Source of the DNA: Wenyingzhuangia marina
GTDB taxonomy: Bacteria > Bacteroidota > Bacteroidia > Flavobacteriales > Flavobacteriaceae
DNA: 64,000 bases
NCBI RefSeq assembly: GCF_900130035.1
Contig: NZ_FQXQ01000001.1
Location: 434,001-498,000 of the forward strand
Direction of reading: 5' to 3'
The notes beneath the pieces were generated by a model that did no database searches, was not told the DNA's origin, and worked only from the letters and a program-made list of their open reading frames with translations. Shown here piece by piece: positions 25,775-34,880 of the stretch. The first letter of the stretch is position 1; each line of letters opens with the position of its first letter. The position numbers and the translations under genes were made by a program.

Positions 25775-26634
25775 GAATTAAATATCTGGTTAAATGTATA
25801 TGTTTCTTTTAATCTTACTCCTTTTTCTGTTTGCTGCACAGTACATAATTCGTTGTGAGCATCGTGTTGCAAAAATAAAATATATTCGTTTTTTGCAGCT
25901 TCGTTCAAAAATAGTTCTTTTTCTGATAAGGTCAACAATGGCCTTGTATCAAAACTCATTACATAAGGTAATGGAATATGGCCAATTGTTGGTAACAAAT
26001 CGGCCATAAAAACAACTGTTTTCCCTTTGTATTGAATCATAGGAATCATTTGTTTTTCGGTGTGACCATCGGCAAAAAAGATGCCAAAACCTAAGTCTTC
26101 AACATGTGTTTTAGTATTTGCATTAATCGGAACAAATTTTAACTGTCCACTTTCTTGAATTGGCTGAATGTTTTCTGTTAAAAAAGAAGCTTTTTCTCTT
26201 GCGTTGGGTTCAGTAGCCCATTGCCAATGATTTACATTAGACCAAAAAGTAGCATTCTTAAATGCAGGTTCTAAAAAAGTTTTGTCTTTATTCCATTGAA
26301 TAGCTCCTCCAACGTGATCAAAATGTAAATGTGTTAAGAAAACATCGGTAATATCATCTCTATGAAAACCATGTTTTGCCAAGGACAAATCTGTAGTAAA
26401 ATCTCCCCAAGGACTAAAATGACTAAAGAATTTATCATCTTGTTTATTTCCCAGACCTGTATCTATTAATATTAACCTACCTCCATCTTCAATTAACAAA
26501 CAGCGCATTCCAATATCAATTTTATTGGTTGCATCTGCTGGGTTGGTTCTTTGCCAAATAGCTTTAGGCACTACTCCAAACATAGCACCACCATCTAACT
26601 TAAAATTTCCAGATTCTATGGGGTATAAAGTCAT
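25771..26634 (-). CDS. MBL-fold metallo-hydrolase
   Basis: The 287-residue protein has the metallo-beta-lactamase fold: IDTG at the end of strand 4, the zinc motif THLHFDHVGG (H102, H104, D106, H107), a later GHTEKQM and a FMADLLPT stretch. It resembles quorum-quenching lactonase-like or general MBL hydrolases. No signal peptide is present, so it is cytoplasmic. Substrate unknown. It is the first gene of a two-gene unit with the S8 peptidase. Confidence 0.88.
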   Translation of the reverse strand: MTLYPIESGNFKLDGGAMFGVVPKAIWQRTNPADATNKIDIGMRCLLIEDGGRLILIDTGLGNKQDDKFFSHFSPWGDFTTDLSLAKHGFHRDDITDVFLTHLHFDHVGGAIQWNKDKTFLEPAFKNATFWSNVNHWQWATEPNAREKASFLTENIQPIQESGQLKFVPINANTKTHVEDLGFGIFFADGHTEKQMIPMIQYKGKTVVFMADLLPTIGHIPLPYVMSFDTRPLLTLSEKELFLNEAAKNEYILFLQHDAHNELCTVQQTEKGVRLKETYTFNQIFNS

Positions 26635-26714
26635 CTCTAAAGAATTTATTTAAAGATATAAAAGACTTTAGATTGAGCCATTATTTTCTTAAATATTCTT
26701 TTTAGATAATAATT

Positions 26715-28439
26715 TTACAATGTTCCTTTTAACCACATCATTTGATAAGGTTTTAATGTAATAGAAGTACTTAACAAATCTACAACCGTAGAAGAAACCA
26801 CTAAATCTCGTAAAGGTAATGACACATTTTTAGGTAATTCACAATCAACTTCTTCGTCAGAAAAATTATGAATAGCTATAATTCTCTCTCTATTATTTAC
26901 ACAATGTTGATCAACCGCAAAAAGATGATCTCCTAATTCTAGAAACTCAAACTTCCCAAAGGGATTAAATGCAGGCTCATTAATTCTAATAGAAATTAAC
27001 CTTTTATAACTTGCCAACATTTTTTTAGGCAACGATCCGTGAATAGAAAGCTCTTTTTCTAACCAATCTATATTGTATTTCTCTCTGTTAATTGTTCTAT
27101 TAACTCCTGTGTGTTTTACTCCATCTTTATAGTTTCTTGATCCTACCAAAGAATGAAAATAAATTCCTGGAACACCAGGCATTGCTAACACTGTTCCTTG
27201 TGCCAAAATCATTCTTTTATACCTAACATCATCTCTTTCATCAGGATGTGTTAAAGCATCAATATAACTACAGTTTAATTCGTAAGGACTTTGAGTTCCA
27301 TCGGGATCTGTTTTATAAGAAACCAATCCTCCATGAGATTTTACGGTATTTCCTAAACTCTGAACTTCTTCTTCTGTTAAAATTCCTTTGATAGGCCTCA
27401 ACCCAATTCCATCATGACTTGCAGTGAAATTAAAGAAACAAACTTTATCACTCGGCAAAGTCAATGTTTTTCCCCATGCGGTTAAAGTTTTGGTATTTCC
27501 AGTTAAAATGGAATGTACCAACAAAGGGGGCAAAGCAAAGTTATAAACCATTTGGGCTTCATCGTCTCCACTTCCAAAATAAGATACATTTTCGTGATGT
27601 GGCACATTGGTTTCTGTAATAATAATGACTTCTGGAGCAACTTCATGCAAGACTTCTCTCATCAACTGGATCAACTCATGGGTTTGTTCTAAATGCACAC
27701 ATTCTGTTCCTATTTCCTTCCAAATAAAAGCAATGGCATCAAGTCTTATTAAAGTAGCTCCTTTTTCTACATAATAAAAAAGAGCATCTAATACATTTCT
27801 TAAAACTCGATGACTTTTATAATTTAAATCAACCTGATCTTTACTAAAAGTAGTCCATACATGTCTGGTTCTTCCTGCATCATCTACAAACTCACTTAAC
27901 AAAGGCAAAGCCCTTGGCCTCACTACTTTACTTAAATCTATAGATGGATCTACTTCAATAAAAAAATCTTGAAAGTAACTATCACCAGACAAATAAGCTT
28001 TAAACCAGTCTGAAAACTGAGAAATATGATTGATGACTCCATCAACCATTAATCTATATTCTCCACTAATTTGCTCTATTTCTCTCCATGATCCCATTTT
28101 TGGATCTACAGCTCCATAATTTACTACCGAAAATCCATCATCAGAAGAATATGGATAAAATGGTAAAATATGAACCGAATTGATAATTCCTTTTAAATGC
28201 TTATCCATAAACCCTTTTAAGGTTTGTAAAGAAGGTTCGTAATCTTTATTAACCTGATCTCCGTAGGTAATTAAAATCACATCTTTTTCACTTAAATGAT
28301 AAGGTGTTGATTTTATTCTGGACTTGTATTTAAAGATTAAATCAATAATACTATCTACTGCTCTATCTGCTACTTCTGGCGGATACAGCTTATGCAATCT
28401 TTTGTTGATTGTGTGTTCTTTATCTGATATATGTCTCAT
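26715..28439 (-). CDS. GH13_18 phosphorylase, probable glucosylglycerate phosphorylase
   Basis: The 574-residue protein is a sucrose-phosphorylase-like member of the alpha-amylase superfamily: LITYGDQ and ILPFYPYSSDDGFSVVNYG at the start, nucleophile D234 in IRLDAIAFIWKE, acid/base E276 in IITETNVPHHENVSYFG and the transition-state Asp D343 in FTASHDGIG. Members phosphorolyse sucrose, sucrose-6-phosphate, glucosylglycerol or glucosylglycerate. The operon with a glycerate kinase, a GpgS-like synthase and an MPGP-type phosphatase points to glucosylglycerate, giving glucose-1-phosphate and glycerate. Specificity is inferred from context. It is the last gene, 2 bp after the glycosyltransferase. 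Confidence 0.85.
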   Translation of the reverse strand: MRHISDKEHTINKRLHKLYPPEVADRAVDSIIDLIFKYKSRIKSTPYHLSEKDVILITYGDQVNKDYEPSLQTLKGFMDKHLKGIINSVHILPFYPYSSDDGFSVVNYGAVDPKMGSWREIEQISGEYRLMVDGVINHISQFSDWFKAYLSGDSYFQDFFIEVDPSIDLSKVVRPRALPLLSEFVDDAGRTRHVWTTFSKDQVDLNYKSHRVLRNVLDALFYYVEKGATLIRLDAIAFIWKEIGTECVHLEQTHELIQLMREVLHEVAPEVIIITETNVPHHENVSYFGSGDDEAQMVYNFALPPLLVHSILTGNTKTLTAWGKTLTLPSDKVCFFNFTASHDGIGLRPIKGILTEEEVQSLGNTVKSHGGLVSYKTDPDGTQSPYELNCSYIDALTHPDERDDVRYKRMILAQGTVLAMPGVPGIYFHSLVGSRNYKDGVKHTGVNRTINREKYNIDWLEKELSIHGSLPKKMLASYKRLISIRINEPAFNPFGKFEFLELGDHLFAVDQHCVNNRERIIAIHNFSDEEVDCELPKNVSLPLRDLVVSSTVVDLLSTSITLKPYQMMWLKGTL

Positions 28440-28441
28440 AG

Positions 28442-29653
28442 CTATTCATTATCTAATTTAACGTATTCCACAAATTTTTCTGAAAATTCCGGCATTACTG
28501 ATCTTACAGTAATCCATGAAGAAAGAGAATGAGTTCCCATTGGATCTTCGTAAAACTCCGTAGATGCTTCTTCAATCGCATTCTGAAAAGCTTCAACCGC
28601 TTTTATTTCTTTTTCTCTAGTATATTCTAAAGCATTTAACTTACTTAATGCATTATATTTAGAAATCTCAAATCTTGATTCTTGAAAATAAGTAGCGAGC
28701 AAAGTTTTAAAGGAGGCTCTTGAAAAAACAACTCCTTCTTGAGCCAATACTCTAAACAATGTCTTGGCAATATCTTTAGACATTTTATAAATTCCAGATC
28801 CCGAGAGTTGATCGCCCAACATTTGATGCTTGTGCTCATAACTTTCCATGATTTCGGTTTGGCAAATTCTTTTATTAGAAGTGTTTTTATACACTTCACT
28901 TAAAGTAGACACCTCTAATCCCCAAGTTGGAGATATTCCAATACCTCTTGCCAACGATCTGATAAAAGAAAATTCTCCAGACAAAGAATACCTAAAACTA
29001 CCCATGTAATCTAAATACTTACTTTCTCCATACACTTTTGCCAAGGAATTCACCAACGGCGTATATAATAATCTCGTAGCTCTTCCGTGTAATTTATCAG
29101 TTACTCTTGAATAAAAACCTTTATTAAATTCAAAATCTAAAGCTGGATGCACAATAGGATAAAACAACCTTGCCGGAATTTCTCTAGTGTAGTTTACAAT
29201 ATCACAATCGTGTAAAGCAAAGGCATAAGCATCTTTATCTGCCAAAGCATAACCAATCATGGTCCAAACATTCCTTCCTTTTCCTGGTGTTTCTAACCCC
29301 GGAAAACCTTCAACAGTTAAATCATGATAAAGTTCTTTAATTCTTGGTCCATCATTCCACAATACATCTACTTTACAAGGCAAAACAGACATTAATTTTT
29401 TTACTTCTTCAAACTGTTCTTCTGTAGCCTGATCTAATCCTAAAATAACTTTATAAAGATATTTCACATGTTTCAATTCCTCTATAATATTGTGCATTGC
29501 TGGGGTCTCAAACTCAGAATAAAGGGCGGGTAACATCAACAACATTCCTCTTCTTTCACTAAACTCTTCTAATTCAGCTTCTAAATCTTCTAAAGATCTA
29601 TCTCCTAAATTCTGCAACGTTGTAATTACTCCATTTTGAAAAAAATCTGCCAT
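28442..29653 (-). CDS. GT81-like glucosyl-3-phosphoglycerate synthase
   Basis: The 403-residue cytoplasmic glycosyltransferase has a GT-A fold with a DxD metal motif (D149-C-D151 in ALHDCDIVNY), the GKGRNVW segment (124-130) and YMGSFRYSLSGEFSF followed by PTWGLEVSTL. This pattern and length match GpgS-type enzymes, which transfer glucose from NDP-glucose to 3-phosphoglycerate. A mannosyl donor (mannosyl-3-phosphoglycerate synthase) is the main alternative. The operon also has the matching phosphatase. It begins 7 bp after the glycerate kinase stop and 2 bp before the phosphorylase. Confidence 0.82.
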   Translation of the reverse strand: MADFFQNGVITTLQNLGDRSLEDLEAELEEFSERRGMLLMLPALYSEFETPAMHNIIEELKHVKYLYKVILGLDQATEEQFEEVKKLMSVLPCKVDVLWNDGPRIKELYHDLTVEGFPGLETPGKGRNVWTMIGYALADKDAYAFALHDCDIVNYTREIPARLFYPIVHPALDFEFNKGFYSRVTDKLHGRATRLLYTPLVNSLAKVYGESKYLDYMGSFRYSLSGEFSFIRSLARGIGISPTWGLEVSTLSEVYKNTSNKRICQTEIMESYEHKHQMLGDQLSGSGIYKMSKDIAKTLFRVLAQEGVVFSRASFKTLLATYFQESRFEISKYNALSKLNALEYTREKEIKAVEAFQNAIEEASTEFYEDPMGTHSLSSWITVRSVMPEFSEKFVEYVKLDNE

Positions 29654-29660
29654 ACTCTTC

Positions 29661-30812
29661 TTATTTTTTTAATACGATTATAAAATCCATCACGTTTGTT
29701 CCAGATATCCCCGTAACAAAATCACAACCTAAGGTTTTAAAAAACGTATTGCTATCGCTGTTTTCCAAATAGGTTTTTGGATTTATATTCTTGTTAGTTA
29801 TTAATTCTTTTATCTGTTTATCTACAAAAGCACCTGTTGCCTCTGATCTTCCATCAATACCATCACTTCCTGCGCTTAGTATCGAAATATTTTCGGTTAT
29901 ACAATCAGTCATCAATAATCTTAAAGCTAATTCTTGATTTCTACCTCCGTAACCATTTCCTTGAACTACCGTAGTAGTTTCACCCCCAAACAACAAACAA
30001 AAACTAGAATACTGTTTGTCATATTTTTTAATTTCATCAGAAATAAATTGGGTAGCTTCTTCTGAACTCATTTCTAAAGTAGTGGTCACAATTTTGGCAA
30101 ACTCAACATTTGGTTTTACATAGGCTTCTGCTTCTTGTAAAGCAATACCATTATTTCCAATAATATGATGTGGGAATTGTCCGTTATTCATAGGTGCAGA
30201 ACCAATAATATGTAGGTCATCTCCAATCACATCACTTAATACCAAAACTTCTCCTTTGGCTTTTATGTGGTTCGCCAACTTTCCTCCTTTGATTTGAGAA
30301 ATTGATTTTCTTACCGTATTTAACGCTTTGATATCAATTCCAGAAGTCAATAATGCAGATGATATTTTAGTGAAATCTTCTAATGTTAATCCGTCAATTG
30401 GTTTTTCTATCATAGCAGAAGCTCCGCCAGACAACAAAAACACAAACAAATCTTTTTCCGATAATTTAGACACCTCGTCTATTAAAAGACTTGCTGCTTC
30501 AACACTTTTTACTGAGACCAATGGATGTGTAGACGTATAATGTTTTGCATATTTTAAATCTCCCTCTGATGTAGAAATCACAAATCCTCCAGAAATTTTA
30601 TTTCCTAAAATTACTTCACATTCTTTGGCCATGGCGTAAGCAGCTTTCCCAACGCCAAACACAAAAACATTTTCATAATTTTCGAGAGGATAATCCGTTC
30701 CAACAATGGTTAACACCTCTTCTTTAACAGAAATATTATCTTTTATTAAAGACGTTGCTTTTACTTTATTTAAAGCTTTGTAGTATATGTTCTCTAGTTC
30801 TTTTCTATACAT
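29661..30812 (-). CDS. Glycerate kinase (DUF4147/MOFRL type)
   Basis: The 383-residue protein fits the glycerate-2-kinase family (GckA/TtuD): N-terminal DUF4147-like domain with VFVFGVGKAAYAMAKE and LFVFLLSGGASAMIEKP, and the C-terminal MOFRL motif around LSAGSDGIDGRSEATGAFVD. It phosphorylates glycerate with ATP, most often at C2. In this operon it would return glycerate released by the phosphorylase to glycolysis. It overlaps the upstream phosphatase gene by 8 bp, a sign of translational coupling. Confidence 0.9.
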   Translation of the reverse strand: MYRKELENIYYKALNKVKATSLIKDNISVKEEVLTIVGTDYPLENYENVFVFGVGKAAYAMAKECEVILGNKISGGFVISTSEGDLKYAKHYTSTHPLVSVKSVEAASLLIDEVSKLSEKDLFVFLLSGGASAMIEKPIDGLTLEDFTKISSALLTSGIDIKALNTVRKSISQIKGGKLANHIKAKGEVLVLSDVIGDDLHIIGSAPMNNGQFPHHIIGNNGIALQEAEAYVKPNVEFAKIVTTTLEMSSEEATQFISDEIKKYDKQYSSFCLLFGGETTTVVQGNGYGGRNQELALRLLMTDCITENISILSAGSDGIDGRSEATGAFVDKQIKELITNKNINPKTYLENSDSNTFFKTLGCDFVTGISGTNVMDFIIVLKK

Positions 30813-31599
30813 TTTTTAATATCATTTCGTTCCACCCTTTTGCTCCTTTATAACTAGACCTTTGCAGTTTGTCGGTAGGTAGATTTACATAACTTCCTTC
30901 GTGATTTTTTATAGCAATAGGAATATCTACACTGGCCAATAAAGGAATGTCGTTTTCCCCATCTCCTAAGCCGATAGCAACCATTTTTTCTTGATACATT
31001 TTTTGAAAAAGCTCCACACACTTTTCCACAGCTTTTCCTTTGTCTTGATTTTCTCCTATTAAATGATAAAACCTTCCTCCTTTGGTAATTTTAAGATGGT
31101 ATTCTTTGGCCAACCTATTCAACTCTTCTAACTTAAATTCATCTTTCATCAGAAAAGGCTCTGTAAAACCTCGTTCTTTAGATCTTTTTGCGCTTTCTAG
31201 CGGAAGTCCTGTATGTTCCATCACCTCTTCATTTGTCATATCACTAAAACCAAACATTTCAAACTCACTTTTATAAGCATTATAAAAAAGCATTATCTGG
31301 TCATAAGAAACTCCTAATTGAAGTATATAGTAATCTTCATTTTCTTTTAGAAAAGAAAAATCGAACCCTTTGTAATTTTTAGGCACAAAAAGAGCAGCTC
31401 CATTTTCTACAATAAAAGGCTCTTTTATTCCTACCTTTTTTTGAAGTAATTCTACCTCAATTTTTGTTTTACTTGTGGTAAAAACCAAAGGGATCTCCTT
31501 TTTAAAAATTACCTCTCGAGCTTCCTTTGATGCTTCGAAAGAATAATCATTATGGTTTAAAAAAGTTCCATCTAAATCTGTAAATATGATTGTATTCAT
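30805..31599 (-). CDS. MPGP-type HAD phosphatase, probable glucosyl-3-phosphoglycerate phosphatase
   Basis: The 264-residue protein is a HAD-IIB phosphatase: nucleophile D8 in FTDLDGTFLNH, the Thr of VFTTSK, VENGAALFVP and the C-terminal GLGDGENDIPLL. The pattern is that of mannosyl-3-phosphoglycerate phosphatases, several of which also act on glucosyl-3-phosphoglycerate. With the GpgS-like synthase in the same operon, it should release the free glycosylglycerate, a compatible solute. It is the first gene of the operon, and a 312-bp noncoding region lies upstream. Confidence 0.85.
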   Translation of the reverse strand: MNTIIFTDLDGTFLNHNDYSFEASKEAREVIFKKEIPLVFTTSKTKIEVELLQKKVGIKEPFIVENGAALFVPKNYKGFDFSFLKENEDYYILQLGVSYDQIMLFYNAYKSEFEMFGFSDMTNEEVMEHTGLPLESAKRSKERGFTEPFLMKDEFKLEELNRLAKEYHLKITKGGRFYHLIGENQDKGKAVEKCVELFQKMYQEKMVAIGLGDGENDIPLLASVDIPIAIKNHEGSYVNLPTDKLQRSSYKGAKGWNEMILKNV

Positions 31600-31911
31600 A
31601 CTGATTATTAATACATTAAAAAAAGTACTAGTCTTATAAAAATCAAACGACTAAACTTTACAAAAACAAGAAAATGTTTTTTGATATGACTTAAAGTCTA
31701 AAGTTAAGGTTTTATGAAACCATTTGGCCTGCTAAAAAACAGGTGATAAAATGAGATTTGTGTAAACCTTGTAGTACTAACTGATATTTTTAGGAAAAGA
31801 ATCAACAATAAGAATCTGACTTTTAAACAATTAACTTAAGAAGACAACATTAGCAGCTACTGGATTTATAGACATAAAAAAACCCATCACTAAAAAGTGA
31901 TGGGTTTGTTT
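31600..31911. other. Noncoding region upstream of the glycosylglycerate operon
   Basis: About 310 bp without a coding frame. It should hold the promoter of the minus-strand operon; the best candidate is a TTTG followed 16 bp later by TACTTTTT on the minus strand, about 25-60 bp upstream of the phosphatase start, which is weaker than consensus. The far end holds the tRNA-Cys terminator. I see no riboswitch-like fold with confidence. Confidence 0.4.
31880..31907 (-). terminator. Terminator of the tRNA-Cys gene
   Basis: An 11-bp stem (AAACCCATCAC, loop TAAAAA, GTGATGGGTTT) is followed on the minus strand by a T-run. It lies 4 bp after the encoded CCA of tRNA-Cys. Confidence 0.9.
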
Positions 31912-31985
31912 TGGAGGCCTCGAGCGGATTCGAACCGCTGTAGACGGTTTTGCAGACCGCTGCCTAGCCACTCGGCCACAAGGCC
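31912..31985 (-). tRNA. tRNA-Cys (GCA)
   Basis: The minus strand folds as a full cloverleaf. The acceptor stem is GGCCTTG with CGAGGCC, the discriminator is U as expected for cysteine, and the CCA end is encoded at 31914-31912. The T arm is AGCGG-TTCGAAT-CCGCT and the anticodon GCA (31953-31951) sits in a CTGCAAA loop. A strong terminator follows. Confidence 0.97.
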
Positions 31986-32043
31986 AAAACGCGAGTGCAA
32001 ATTTATATAAAATATTGTGTTTCGCAACAATCTTTTTAAGATT

Positions 32044-32409
32044 TTACAATTCTCTTCTTTTTTTCGTCATTTCAATCGTAACTGCTTCTACATCTCCACC
32101 AATCGGGGGATTTAGTTTAGAAAGTGCAACTTTTGCCTTTTTAATCATTGGAATTTCATCCATCATTCTTACTAAAATCCTCTCTACCACATGCTCTAAT
32201 AACTCAGAACGCTGTAAAACTTCTTCCTCAACCACTTTGTTAATATGTACATAATCTACTGTATCTGCTAACTTATCAGAAAGAGCCGATTTTTTTAAAT
32301 CTACCTTTACCTCAACATCTACTCGGTAATGAGAACCAATTCTAGCTTCTTCTTGTAAACATCCATGATTGCTGTAAATTCTAATATTTTGTACTCTAAT
32401 AATTCCCAT
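32044..32409 (-). CDS. folB: Dihydroneopterin aldolase
   Basis: FolB converts dihydroneopterin to 6-hydroxymethyl-dihydropterin and glycolaldehyde in folate synthesis. The 121-residue protein has the family start GIIRVQNIRIYSNHGCLQEEARIGSHYRVDVEV, with the conserved YSNHG-x-x-x-E region, and the C-terminal VALSKLNPPIGGDVEAVTIEMT segment. Length is normal. It is divergent from glnS, with a 200-bp intergenic region. Confidence 0.94.
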   Translation of the reverse strand: MGIIRVQNIRIYSNHGCLQEEARIGSHYRVDVEVKVDLKKSALSDKLADTVDYVHINKVVEEEVLQRSELLEHVVERILVRMMDEIPMIKKAKVALSKLNPPIGGDVEAVTIEMTKKRREL

Positions 32410-32529
32410 CCTTTATTTTGTTTAATCGTTGATTTGTTATCTGCTAATTACCGAAACAAGTTCTGCAAAACGCTGTGACTCATAAATACACATTCGTAAC
32501 AAAATGCTAAAATAAACCTTTGTATTTAA

Positions 32530-32576
32530 TTCCTAATTCATAACTCATAATTCGTAATTTTTAATTCGTAATTTTG
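32530..32576. repeat. TAATTC-type short repeats before glnS
   Basis: The 47 bp upstream of glnS are a string of near repeats of TAATTCATAACTC and TAATTCGTAATTTT. Such AT-rich degenerate repeats are common in flavobacterial intergenic DNA. They include the glnS minus-7 box. Confidence 0.5.
32569..32576 (+). promoter_or_regulatory. Minus-7 box of glnS
   Basis: TAATTTTG is a full match to TAnnTTTG and lies 33 bp before the chosen glnS ATG (32610). The box also supports that start over the non-ATG extension at 32574, because the transcript would begin after that position. Confidence 0.6.
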
Positions 32577-32609
32577 CCGCTTATTATTGCGTGCACACAA
32601 CTAAAGAAC

Positions 32610-34700
32610 ATGGCAGAAGACAAAAAATCATTGAACTTTATAGAACAAATTATTGAAGAAGATTTGGCAAATGGATTAGATCAAAAAAATCTTAGATTCC
32701 GTTTTCCTCCAGAACCTAATGGATATTTACACATTGGTCATGCTGCTTCTATTTGTTTAAACTTTGGATTGGGAGAAAAATACAACGCTCCTGTGAACTT
32801 GCGTTTTGACGATACCAACCCTGCTAAAGAAGAACAAGAATATGTAGATGCTATTAAGCGTGACGTAGCTTGGCTTGGTTTTAAATGGGACAAAGAGTTG
32901 TACTCTTCTGATTATTTTCAACAATTATACGATTGGACTATTGATATTATTAAAGCAGGAAATGCTTATGTTGATTTACAATCTTCTGAAGAAATTGCAG
33001 CACAAAAAGGAACTCCTACTTCTCCAGGAACTGATAGTCCTTATAGAAATACTTCTGTTGAGGAAAACTTAGCTTTGTTTGAAAAAATGAAAAACGGAGG
33101 ATTTGAAGAAGGTGGAGCCATTTTACGTGCAAAAATTGATATGCAACACAATAATATGCACATGCGTGATCCTATTATGTATCGTGTGTTAAAAAAACAT
33201 CACCACAGAACAGGAAATGATTGGGTAATTTACCCTATGTATGATTGGACTCATGGTGAATCTGATTATTTAGAATCTATCACTCATTCTTTATGTACTT
33301 TGGAATTTAAGAGTCATAGAGATTTATATGAATGGTATTTGGCTCAAGTAGCAGACCCAAACAAAATTCAACCAAAACAGCGTGAATTTGCCCGTAGAAA
33401 CATCAGTTATACAGTTATGAGTAAACGTAAATTGTTGCAATTGGTACAAGAAAACTTGGTTGCTGGTTGGGATGATCCACGTATGCCTACTATTTCTGGT
33501 TTAAGACGTAGAGGATACACTCCAAATTCTATCAAAAGATTTAGTGAAATTGCAGGTATTTCTAAAAGAGACAATGTTACTGATGTAGCTTTGTTAGAAT
33601 TTTGTATTAAGGATGAATTGAACAAAACAGCTCCCCGCGTGATGGCTGTTTTAGACCCTATTAAATTAGTGATTGACAATTATCCTGCTGAGAAAGAAGA
33701 AGTTTTAATTGCAGAAAACAATCCAGAAGATGAAGCTGCTGGAGAAAGAGAAGTTCCTTTTACAAAGGAATTATATATAGAAAGAGAAGATTTTAGAGAA
33801 CAGGCCAACAAAAAATTCTTTAGATTAAAAATTGGTGGAGAAGTTCGTTTAAAAAACGCGTACATCATAAAAGCAGAGTCTGTTGAAAAAGATGAAAACG
33901 GAAATATTACAGTAGTGCATTGTACGGCAGACTTAGATTCCCGTTCAGGTTCTGGAACCGAAGCAAGTAAACGTAAAGTTAAAGGAACCATTCACTGGGT
34001 AAGTAGCAAACACGCCGTAAAATCTCAGGTAAATTTATACGATCGTTTGTTTAAAGATGAAGCTCCAGACAGTCATAAAGACATCGATTTTAAACAATTT
34101 ATCAACCCAAATTCTTTAGAAGTTATCACTGCTTTGGTTGAGCCGAGTTTGTTGACTTCTAAACCGGGAGATAGATTCCAATTTCAACGTAAAGGATATT
34201 TTTGTGCAGATGTTGATAGTACTTCAAATCAATTAATTTTTAATCGTACGGTTGGACTGACAGATTCTTGGGCAAAAGAAGAAAAGAAAACTGCAGCCCC
34301 TGCAAATGATGTTTCTTATGATGCCATTGTTGCGTTGGCTGGTAAATATTTAAAAGCTCGTTCTAACGAAGAAAGAGATGCTTTGTTAACAGAAATTGAA
34401 CCTTTAGCACAAAAGGTAAACAAAGATAGTTTAAGCGGTAAACTAAACGATGCCATCGCCAATAAAGATGTTTTAGCTGGTTTGTTAACACTTAAATATT
34501 TAGGAGTATCATCACCAGAAGAAAAAGCTTTTTTAGCAAAATCTTTAGGAATGAAGAATGCTTCTATTAAGCTTGAAGCCATTAACCTAAGTATTAGTAA
34601 TACTGAACTACTTATTGAAAATAAAGGATTACTTGAAAACATTTTAGCCGAAGAAAAAAGTCCATTCATTAAAGAAATTATTGAAAAGGCAATTGCATAA
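32610..34700 (+). CDS. glnS: Glutaminyl-tRNA synthetase with C-terminal extension
   Basis: This class I enzyme charges tRNA-Gln. The 696-residue protein shows the HIGH motif in PEPNGYLHIGHAAS, the KMSKS-like loop VMSKRKL and the anticodon-binding beta-barrels up to LIFNRTVGLTDSW. The last 140 or so residues are an extra helical domain (from EEKKTAAPAND onward) not present in the 554-residue E. coli enzyme. I chose the ATG at 32610 because MAEDKKSLNF fits the family and a consensus promoter lies between it and the upstream in-frame start. A strong terminator follows. Confidence 0.96.
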   Translation: MAEDKKSLNFIEQIIEEDLANGLDQKNLRFRFPPEPNGYLHIGHAASICLNFGLGEKYNAPVNLRFDDTNPAKEEQEYVDAIKRDVAWLGFKWDKELYSSDYFQQLYDWTIDIIKAGNAYVDLQSSEEIAAQKGTPTSPGTDSPYRNTSVEENLALFEKMKNGGFEEGGAILRAKIDMQHNNMHMRDPIMYRVLKKHHHRTGNDWVIYPMYDWTHGESDYLESITHSLCTLEFKSHRDLYEWYLAQVADPNKIQPKQREFARRNISYTVMSKRKLLQLVQENLVAGWDDPRMPTISGLRRRGYTPNSIKRFSEIAGISKRDNVTDVALLEFCIKDELNKTAPRVMAVLDPIKLVIDNYPAEKEEVLIAENNPEDEAAGEREVPFTKELYIEREDFREQANKKFFRLKIGGEVRLKNAYIIKAESVEKDENGNITVVHCTADLDSRSGSGTEASKRKVKGTIHWVSSKHAVKSQVNLYDRLFKDEAPDSHKDIDFKQFINPNSLEVITALVEPSLLTSKPGDRFQFQRKGYFCADVDSTSNQLIFNRTVGLTDSWAKEEKKTAAPANDVSYDAIVALAGKYLKARSNEERDALLTEIEPLAQKVNKDSLSGKLNDAIANKDVLAGLLTLKYLGVSSPEEKAFLAKSLGMKNASIKLEAINLSISNTELLIENKGLLENILAEEKSPFIKEIIEKAIA

Positions 34701-34740
34701 ACTTATTGATTTTAGTAAGTTTATGACATATTAAGAATCC

Positions 34741-34774
34741 AAAAGAGAAGTATTCTTTCGAATACTTCTCTTTT
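34741..34774 (+). terminator. Terminator of glnS
   Basis: A 15-bp perfect stem (AAAAGAGAAGTATTC, loop TTTC, GAATACTTCTCTTTT) followed by a T-run, 40 bp after the glnS stop. Confidence 0.95.
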
Positions 34775-34844
34775 TTTTACCATAACCTACCTAGTAAAAC
34801 TGGCTTATGTAATTTTTGTTACTGCCTTTCGACTCACTAATTAA

Positions 34845-34852
34845 TAATTTTG
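34845..34852 (+). promoter_or_regulatory. Minus-7 box of the thioredoxin gene
   Basis: TAATTTTG, a full match to TAnnTTTG, lies 28 bp before the thioredoxin ATG. No clear minus-33 element is seen. Confidence 0.55.
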
Positions 34853-34880
34853 AAACCATAAAACCTAAAACAACAACAAA

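Noticed and set aside
31600-31879. Riboswitch upstream of the glycosylglycerate operon
   Set aside because: I could not find a conserved core or a terminator/antiterminator pair near the first gene.
33407-34669. Minus-strand open frames inside glnS
   Set aside because: They are antisense shadows caused by codon bias of glnS and have no family signature or promoter.
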